NCBI GenBank assembly: GCA_043816305.1
Contig: JBDRHZ010000052.1
Span: 1 to 34,160, forward strand
From: JAHIVN01 sp018816645
Lineage (GTDB): Bacteria > Patescibacteriota > Dojkabacteria > JAHIVN01
DNA length: 34,160 nt
Reading direction: 5' to 3'
Below are positions 28,847 through 34,160 of this stretch, one piece after another (position 1 is the first letter of the stretch; every line of letters begins with the position of its first letter). A program made the translations under genes and the position numbers. A model generated the notes under the pieces. The model was not told the DNA's origin and did not search any database. It was given only the letters and a program-made list of their open reading frames with translations.

Positions 28847-31402
28847 TCATAACTTCACCTCTCCACCGCTCCTCACCTCTCCCCTCACTATCATATTCGC
28901 TACTTTGTTCTCCACCTCCTCTTGCACTATCCGGCGCATCTCACGAGCTCCGAATACTGGATTATACCCTAAAGATGCAAGTCTCTCCAAGAGCTCATCA
29001 CCGTAACTCAGTTTAATACCTTTATCTAAAAGTTTCAAGCGTGTATGTTCAACAAACTTTTTCGCTACCAGCTTTACTTCTTCTTTTGTGAGAGGCTTGA
29101 ACATTATTACTTTATCATATCTGTTTAGAAATTCTATTCTAAAAATCTTTTTTAATTGCTCGAGTCCGCCTACACTCACCCCCTCATAATCCTCTCCCTT
29201 TTCTATCAGCTCTGCGATTTTAGATGACCCAGCATTTGATGTCGCGATAATTATTGTATTTGAAAAATCTACTTTTCGTCCAAGCCCATCATCGAGATAC
29301 CCCTCATCTAAAACCTGCAGAAAAAGATCCAGTACCTTAGGATTAGCCTTGTCGATTTCATCAAGAAGCACAAGGGAAAATGGGTTCGAATGTACAGGTT
29401 CAGTAAGAAAACCTCCTTCAAATGCTCCTGTATCTGAAGCAAAACCGATAAGCCTATGCAAGTTCTCTTCCTCATGATACTCACTCATATCAATCCTTAC
29501 CATACGTTCTTCGCTGCCATAGTATACGGCTGCTACTGTTTTTGCGACTTCAGTCTTTCCCACACCAGTCGGACCGAAAAAGAGAAATGATGCGATCGGC
29601 CTTCCGGAAGAACTCAGCCCTGAACGAGCACGCCTCAGAGCTCCGCAAACTGCGTCTATTGCCTCGTTCTGACCTATAACCCTTTTGTGCATTTCCTCTT
29701 CAAGTTTCGACAACTTTTCAGACTCATCCTGCGTGATCGATCCCAGTGAAACCCCAACCTTCGAAGATACCATATGCGCAACCTCATCAAATTCTAGCGG
29801 TTTCTTGCCGGCAAGATGCTTAAAACTGACAACTGTCTCTTTGATAATATCTATAGCTTTATCAGGCAAAACTCTGTCGTATGCAAACTTGTGAGAGAGT
29901 TCGACAGCAGCTTTAATCGCTCCATAACCAACTTTCACATTGTAATCTGCTTCAATCCCGGGCACCTCATCCATGACTATCTGCATAGCAACCTCATCGC
30001 TAGGCTCCTCCATTCTTACCTGCGTAAAAATACCGGCAAGAGCTCTGTGCGGCCGGATAAACCTAGTAAATTGACTTCTGTCAGTAGTCGCAATCATGCG
30101 CAGATTAAAAGTATCAAAGGCATCTACGATAATATTTGCTATCTCTCCGGAGATTTCTGATCTCAGATTCAGCATCTGATTAACGTTATCAAGAACCAGC
30201 ACTACATTCTTTGATTGGGAAACTTCTTCAAAAACATTGTGCAGTACTTGTTTAAATTCTTCTATGTTTTCAGATCCAGAAAATGCTTTGTTGAAATCAA
30301 ACCCGACAAGCCGCATATCCTGAAGTTTAGGAGGCACGTCCTCTACAACCATTCTTATCGCCAGACTCTTTACCAAGGTTGTCTTCCCTACTCCAGGCTC
30401 TCCTACAACAAGAACGGCACTTTTGTCTCCCTTTTCAAGAATATTCACCATTTGATCAAGTTCTGCTTCACGAGCAATGGAAACTTTGAAACTTCCTTTT
30501 ATAACTTCCTGTGTGAAATCTCTTGCATGCTGGTTCAGAGTTGGCGTGAAGCGTGAAGTATAAGCTCGATTGACCGTTGTCTTTGGCTTGATGCTTACTC
30601 TGCTTCTCCACTCCTCAACATACTTTGTCTTCTTTGCTTCATTCCGAAGCCACACCTTTATCCCCACAAGATCTTTTTCTAAAACCTGCAAACTAAGCAA
30701 CTGATCTTTCAAGAACTCCTCCATAAATATGTACATAACTGCTTCCTCATTCAGATACTTCAATCCGTTCTCATAAGCAAAAATTAAACTCTTCCTGAGC
30801 AGTTGCTCTATAGTCTTATCCTTTTCTTGCTGCGATTTTTCTTCGAGTAAATTTACATTGAGGTTTTCTGGAGTAAGACCCATTCTGCCAAGTACAGCTT
30901 GTGGACGGGAGAGTTTCAAGAGCTTCTCAAAAAGCTCAGCCAGATAGTTATCAACATTCACATTAATTATATAGTCAAAAAGCCAGATCGCATTATGATT
31001 CATATAATCCGCAATCTCGAGCCTTCCCACCTCTTTTCCCTTTAAAACCTTCCTGGACAGCTTATGAAAATTATACTTCCTTCTCTCATCAAGAAAATTC
31101 TCCCTGTTCCTAAGCAGAAACAAAGAATAGATCAACAGGAACGCAACCACCCAAAAAAGAGTGCCCGAAAATCCCTGCGGATGTAGAATCCGATCAAGTC
31201 CTCTATTTTGAATTAACTCAGAAGCTATAACCCCAAGTTCAATGATTATTGAGAGCCAAAGAAGAATTCTTCCGACAACAACTTGAAGAACGTTCTCAAC
31301 CTTACGCACCCCCTTTCCCTTTCTCAAGTAATCCCAGTCGATTGTAGCCTGAATAAGGGATTCTCTCAGATTTTCATTGTGCTGACCTTCGGCCTCCGGC
31401 AT
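28847..31402 (-). CDS. ClpC/ClpB-like double AAA+ ATPase with N-terminal membrane helices
   Basis: 851 aa. Two membrane segments (about 43-64 and 80-97) precede a helical region (about 105-250) with weak Clp_N-like features. The first AAA module has Walker A GEPGVGKT (334-341), but Walker B reads VLVLDN (401-406): the catalytic Glu is Asn406, so hydrolysis there is doubtful. The second has Walker A GPTGVGKT (610-617), Walker B LLDEID (679-684) and GLGRKVDFSNTIII, all intact. The usual Tyr of the second pore loop (GYVGYEEGG) is replaced (DTGAFEGG). It probably unfolds or remodels membrane or secreted proteins. It lies between the pilin-like set and a small membrane gene four bases upstream, likely co-transcribed. 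Confidence 0.85.
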   Translation of the reverse strand: MPEAEGQHNENLRESLIQATIDWDYLRKGKGVRKVENVLQVVVGRILLWLSIIIELGVIASELIQNRGLDRILHPQGFSGTLFWVVAFLLIYSLFLLRNRENFLDERRKYNFHKLSRKVLKGKEVGRLEIADYMNHNAIWLFDYIINVNVDNYLAELFEKLLKLSRPQAVLGRMGLTPENLNVNLLEEKSQQEKDKTIEQLLRKSLIFAYENGLKYLNEEAVMYIFMEEFLKDQLLSLQVLEKDLVGIKVWLRNEAKKTKYVEEWRSRVSIKPKTTVNRAYTSRFTPTLNQHARDFTQEVIKGSFKVSIAREAELDQMVNILEKGDKSAVLVVGEPGVGKTTLVKSLAIRMVVEDVPPKLQDMRLVGFDFNKAFSGSENIEEFKQVLHNVFEEVSQSKNVVLVLDNVNQMLNLRSEISGEIANIIVDAFDTFNLRMIATTDRSQFTRFIRPHRALAGIFTQVRMEEPSDEVAMQIVMDEVPGIEADYNVKVGYGAIKAAVELSHKFAYDRVLPDKAIDIIKETVVSFKHLAGKKPLEFDEVAHMVSSKVGVSLGSITQDESEKLSKLEEEMHKRVIGQNEAIDAVCGALRRARSGLSSSGRPIASFLFFGPTGVGKTEVAKTVAAVYYGSEERMVRIDMSEYHEEENLHRLIGFASDTGAFEGGFLTEPVHSNPFSLVLLDEIDKANPKVLDLFLQVLDEGYLDDGLGRKVDFSNTIIIATSNAGSSKIAELIEKGEDYEGVSVGGLEQLKKIFRIEFLNRYDKVIMFKPLTKEEVKLVAKKFVEHTRLKLLDKGIKLSYGDELLERLASLGYNPVFGAREMRRIVQEEVENKVANMIVRGEVRSGGEVKL

Positions 31403-31406
31403 ATAC

Positions 31407-31730
31407 TTACAAAAAGAATGCTTGAATAAATTGATAAATACACAGGAACGGCAATACCAGCCAAATAACGATAATTGAAACAGCTGGAATCGTTATCAAG
31501 ATTTGAATCACTGTCCCTCCAGTCACCCAGCCCAGACGAAGAAAAATACTCACTACCCTTCCGGTGAAACTCTGATCTCTAAACATAGGAACAAATAAAT
31601 TGCCTAGCATAGCAAGTATATTTAGATTCGCAAGGGATAAGCTCCAAAACGAGTAAACTGTTTGAAGAACTTCACGAAGTTTTGCTCCGTACCACCACAC
31701 CCAAAAGTTTAATATGTATTTCTTTATCAT
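31407..31730 (-). CDS. Small membrane protein paired with the Clp-like ATPase
   Basis: 107 aa from ATG at 31728-31730; a longer TTG start at 31748 exists. The N-terminus is aromatic and basic (MIKKYILNFWVWWYGAKLRE). Three hydrophobic segments lie at about 27-48, 62-78 and 82-106. It stops four bases before the Clp-like gene, so translation is probably coupled and the two may form a complex. I recognise no family beyond this being a CPR-like companion gene. The groEL terminator lies just upstream. Confidence 0.7.
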   Translation of the reverse strand: MIKKYILNFWVWWYGAKLREVLQTVYSFWSLSLANLNILAMLGNLFVPMFRDQSFTGRVVSIFLRLGWVTGGTVIQILITIPAVSIIVIWLVLPFLCIYQFIQAFFL

Positions 31731-31770
31731 TTCGAATGCTATATACAAGGGATTTTAACAGATTCATATA

Positions 31771-31803
31771 GAAAAGAAAAAGGGAGCCACGAAAGACTCC
31801 CTT
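31771..31803 (-). terminator. Intrinsic terminator of groES-groEL
   Basis: Minus strand: AAGGGAG/CTCCCTT stem (31803-31797 with 31786-31780), ten-base loop, then TTTTTCTTTTC. It starts 25 bases after the groEL stop. Confidence 0.85.
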
Positions 31804-31827
31804 CTCTCAAAATCTTCTTCTGTCAGC

Positions 31828-33543
31828 CTACATTCCCATTGGCATGCCGCCCATACCGCCTTGCGGCATCACTGGGCCTTCATCCTTTTCTTCGGGAATA
31901 TCTACTACCACAGCCTCTGTTGTAAGCAACATCATAGCAACCGAAGCTGCGTTTTCGAGTGCAAGTCGTGTGACTTTCACTGGATCCATTATCCCTGCAT
32001 CGCTCATATTTACATACTCGTTACTTTTAGCATCAAACCCCCAAGATAAGCCTTCTTTCTTCTGCTCTCGAATAACACGGTCGATAACCACACCTGCATT
32101 CAATCCTGCATTTGTAACAATTTGGCCTATCGGCTCAAGTAAAGCTATAGCTAATATTCGCCATCCAATAATCTCTCCTTCATTTTCAAACTTCTCAACA
32201 ACTCGTTTCCCATTAATTTCAGTCCCATTTTCAAGTTTGATACCACCAGAGAGCTTAACAACGCCCATAGCATGCGCAATATTCAACAGAGCAATCCCAC
32301 CACCTGGTATAACGCCTTCTTCAACTGCAGCTCTTGTAGCATTTAAAGCGTCTTCTATCCTGTCTTTTCTTTCCTTGAGTTCTACTTCAGTCGCTGCTCC
32401 CACTTCGAGAACTGCTACACCTCCTGAGAGTTTGGCCAATCTTTCTTGAAGTTTTTCCTTATCATAGTCGCTGTCACTTGCCGCAAATTCCTTCTTTATA
32501 CTCTCAATTCTTGCATCAATTTGACTCTTTTTCCCCTCACCGCCAACTATCATTGTATTCTCTTTTTCAACCACTACCTTAGATGCCTTACCCAGATCGG
32601 TTATCTCTGCATTCTCAAGTTTCTTTCCAACATCTTCGGTGATAACTGTTCCACCTGTTAACGTAGCAATATCCTGAAGCATTTCTTTTCTTCTATCTCC
32701 AAAGGCTGGAGCTTTTACCGATACAACATTTAAAATCCCTTTTAGTTTATTCACAATTAGCGTCGCCAACGCTTCGCCTTCAACCTCTTCTGCAATAATC
32801 ACCAAATCTTTCTTCCCCGACTGCACACATTTCTCTATCACAGGAAGAAGGTCTTTTACCGCAGAGATCTTTTGATCAGTCAAAAGAATGTATGGCTCTT
32901 TAATTTCTGCACCCAAAGTATCTGGATCTGTAACAAAGTAAGGTGAATCATACCCTTTATCGAACTGCATTCCTTCTACATACTTTTCTACAAGTCCAAA
33001 GGTTTGACCTTCCTCGACAGTTACAACACCATCTTTACCCACTTTGTCCATAATATTTGCCAGCATCTCGCCAATTTCCTCATCGCCATTTGCAGAGATA
33101 GTTGCAACCTTCTTTATGTCTTCCTTCCCCTTAATCTCTTTCTTTGCTTTCTTAAGTTCTGCTATAACATGCCTTACACCTTTTTCAATCCCCCTTCTAA
33201 TCTCCATAGGATTTGCACCTGCTGCTACATTCTTCAAACCTTCCGTAACAATCGCCTGGGCCAATACAACTGAAGTTGTCGTTCCATCTCCAGCTTCATC
33301 AACAGTCTCCTGAGCAGCATCCTTCATTAACTGCGCTCCGACATTTTCCAAATTGTCTTTTAACTCTATCTCCTTTGCTATAGTGACCCCATCCTTTGTG
33401 ATTTGAGGAGATCCATAAGATTTCTGAAGTGCTACATTTCTTCCCTTGGGACCAAGAGTAACTTTTACTGCATTTGCAAGAAGGTCAACTCCACTTTTAA
33501 GTTTCTTTCTCGCCTGCTCATCATAAATAATTTGTTTTGCCAT
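31828..33543 (-). CDS. groL: Chaperonin GroEL (Hsp60) with an equatorial-domain insertion
   Basis: 571 aa, about 25 longer than usual. It has the GroEL signatures VTLGPKGRNV near the start, GDGTTTSVVLAQ (ATP site), and the C-terminal AAVEEGVIPGGGIAL, then NAASVAMMLLTTEA and a GGMGGMPMGM tail. The extra length is mainly about 20 residues between GGGIAL and EPIGQIV (including KLSGGIKLENGTEINGKRVV), in the equatorial domain. It folds proteins in a double ring with GroES. It follows groES after 68 bases, a gap with repeats TAGATCGT and GATCG-TTT-CGATC, and ends at a terminator. Confidence 0.98.
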   Translation of the reverse strand: MAKQIIYDEQARKKLKSGVDLLANAVKVTLGPKGRNVALQKSYGSPQITKDGVTIAKEIELKDNLENVGAQLMKDAAQETVDEAGDGTTTSVVLAQAIVTEGLKNVAAGANPMEIRRGIEKGVRHVIAELKKAKKEIKGKEDIKKVATISANGDEEIGEMLANIMDKVGKDGVVTVEEGQTFGLVEKYVEGMQFDKGYDSPYFVTDPDTLGAEIKEPYILLTDQKISAVKDLLPVIEKCVQSGKKDLVIIAEEVEGEALATLIVNKLKGILNVVSVKAPAFGDRRKEMLQDIATLTGGTVITEDVGKKLENAEITDLGKASKVVVEKENTMIVGGEGKKSQIDARIESIKKEFAASDSDYDKEKLQERLAKLSGGVAVLEVGAATEVELKERKDRIEDALNATRAAVEEGVIPGGGIALLNIAHAMGVVKLSGGIKLENGTEINGKRVVEKFENEGEIIGWRILAIALLEPIGQIVTNAGLNAGVVIDRVIREQKKEGLSWGFDAKSNEYVNMSDAGIMDPVKVTRLALENAASVAMMLLTTEAVVVDIPEEKDEGPVMPQGGMGGMPMGM

Positions 33544-33611
33544 TTTTTTAGATTAATAAATTAAATGTAACCTAATTGCCTAGATCGTCTTAATCGATTA
33601 GATCGTTTCGA

Positions 33612-33914
33612 TCACTTAATAATTGCCAATATATCTTCTTCCGTCATGATAAGGTACTCCTTGTCTTCGATTTCGATATCATCGGGAGAATACTTCTTGA
33701 AAATAACTATATCCCCCACTTTCAAGTTAAAAGGGACCTTCTTCCCATCATCAGTAACCTTTCCTGTACCCAATGCCACGACTTTACCTTTCTGCGGCTT
33801 TTCTTTGTCAACGGTATCAGGAAGGACTATACCTGAGGCAGTCTTTGATTCTTCGGAAACCGGCTCTACAAGTATATTTGCTCCGAGAGGTGTAATTTTC
33901 GCTTTAGCTGACAT
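33612..33914 (-). CDS. groES: Co-chaperonin GroES (Hsp10)
   Basis: 100 aa, normal length. It contains ITPLGANILVEPV, the mobile loop ESKTASGIVLPD with the hydrophobic IVL that docks on GroEL, KGKVVALGTGK, and VGDIVIFKKYSPDDIE. It caps the GroEL cavity. First gene of the groES-groEL operon, with a strong promoter upstream; no CIRCE element (TTAGCACTC-N9-GAGTGCTAA) is seen. Confidence 0.98.
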   Translation of the reverse strand: MSAKAKITPLGANILVEPVSEESKTASGIVLPDTVDKEKPQKGKVVALGTGKVTDDGKKVPFNLKVGDIVIFKKYSPDDIEIEDKEYLIMTEEDILAIIK

Positions 33915-33964
33915 ATATCTATAAATAAAATGTAAAATAATACTAAGAAGATTTGGCGGTTTAA

Positions 33965-33980
33965 GTTAGTGGTTGCTAAC
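33965..33980. promoter_or_regulatory. Operator-like dyad downstream of the groES promoter
   Basis: GTTAG-TGGTTG-CTAAC, a perfect 5+5 inverted repeat, lying 8-23 bases past the -10 box and therefore over or just after the start site. It might bind a repressor or form a weak leader hairpin; no regulator is assigned. Confidence 0.4.
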
Positions 33981-33987
33981 GGTCAAA

Positions 33988-34016
33988 ATTTTAACTAAGT
34001 CAGCCTTGAATGTCAA
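33988..34016 (-). promoter_or_regulatory. groES-groEL promoter (vegetative type)
   Basis: Minus strand TTGACA (34016-34011), exactly 17 bases, TAAAAT (33993-33988): near consensus. The leader to ATG 33914 is about 67 bases. The -35 box lies 25 bases from the transposase stop, possibly within the IS end. Confidence 0.8.
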
Positions 34017-34021
34017 GTCCT

Positions 34022-34043
34022 TGTATAGGTTGGGTACATGTTA
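34022..34043. repeat. Possible terminal inverted repeat of the right-hand IS
   Basis: The sequence TGTATAGGTTGGGTACATG begins with TG and lies just outside the transposase stop, where an IS end is expected. The other end is outside the window, so the repeat cannot be confirmed. Confidence 0.3.
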
Positions 34044-34160
34044 CGAATTCGGGTGGTTATCAAGTAACATCATATATTGTTCCATTGGTGTTTTCAAATC
34101 TAGACTATGATGAGGTCTTTCTTCATTGTATACTTTAACGAAATCATCTAATCGTTCTTG
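34041..34160 (-). CDS. IS3/IS481-type transposase, C-terminal fragment (runs off the right edge)
   Basis: 39 codons and TAA at 34041-34043, open to the window edge. The translation includes FVKVYNEERPHHSLDLKTP, the classic end of the rve integrase core in IS3/IS481 transposases (NxxRPHxxL..xTP), followed by a short tail. The catalytic Asp and Glu residues are outside the window. It differs from the IS30-type fragment on the left, so the window is not one composite element with identical ends. Confidence 0.88.
   Translation of the reverse strand, partial: QERLDDFVKVYNEERPHHSLDLKTPMEQYMMLLDNHPNS

Noticed and set aside
33544..34020. CIRCE/HrcA operator for groES-groEL
   Set aside because: No TTAGCACTC-N9-GAGTGCTAA or close variant; the only dyad has a different sequence and spacing.
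1..34160. Alternative genetic code (UGA as glycine)
   Set aside because: Conserved genes contain no in-frame TGA, and smpB ends at TGA exactly where the family ends.
1..34160. CRISPR array or other regularly spaced repeats
   Set aside because: No set of evenly spaced direct repeats seen; the only repeated family is the tRNA-associated palindrome.

Overview
The window looks like a piece of a Candidate Phyla Radiation (Patescibacteria) chromosome, perhaps Dojkabacteria, Microgenomates or Katanobacteria; the lineage is inferred from gene style, not from a search. Grounds: AT-rich DNA; mostly minus-strand, tightly packed genes; a coupling-type ATPase, several VirB2/TrbC-like small membrane proteins and a membrane-bound Clp ATPase in one region; an ATP-dependent DNA ligase; few recognisable Shine-Dalgarno sites and several promoters that predict leaderless mRNAs. 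TGA is used as a normal stop (smpB ends in TGA), so the Gracilibacteria-type code is unlikely. Both edges end inside different transposase genes (IS30-like on the left, IS3/IS481-like on the right).

Left part (1-9.1 kb): IS30 remnant, two small membrane proteins, then a minus-strand group of a TrmB-like regulator, a class II Fic protein and an ATP-dependent DNA ligase. The regulator's promoter has a perfect dyad between its -35 and -10 boxes. A divergent kinase, a membrane-anchored winged-helix protein and DNA polymerase I follow. Next is FtsH (9.2-11.1 kb).

Middle (11.15-14.2 kb) is the most unusual region. It holds tRNA-Met(CAU), initiator tRNA-fMet, tRNA-Ile(UAU), several broken tRNA copies, one intact and one decayed GIY-YIG nuclease gene, a FtsB-like gene, a Xer-type recombinase and about 430 bases with no identified gene. 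Two broken tRNAs are interrupted at exactly the same place, between nucleotides 35 and 36 of the anticodon, by inserts with palindromic CCTGCC...GGCAGG ends. One insert is a 27-nt hairpin; the other is 133 nt and carries the complete tRNA-Ile(UAU) gene. A third palindrome sits in the T-arm of the same broken tRNA. GIY-YIG and tRNA-fMet appear to have been duplicated in tandem. I propose this as a candidate undescribed mobile or tRNA-targeting palindrome system.

Right part (14.2-31.7 kb) is an envelope region: VirD4/TraD-like ATPase, Pro/Ser-rich protein, SmpB, a PP2C-like/beta-propeller membrane protein, small membrane proteins, a coiled-coil/SpoIID-type wall protein, six VirB2-like proteins (two with Cys-rich outer domains), a GT-C-like membrane protein and a ClpC-like AAA+ ATPase with membrane segments. 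This may be a cell-surface secretion or pilus apparatus with its own remodelling ATPase. The window closes with groEL-groES (31.8-33.9 kb), driven by a strong promoter next to the right-hand IS remnant.
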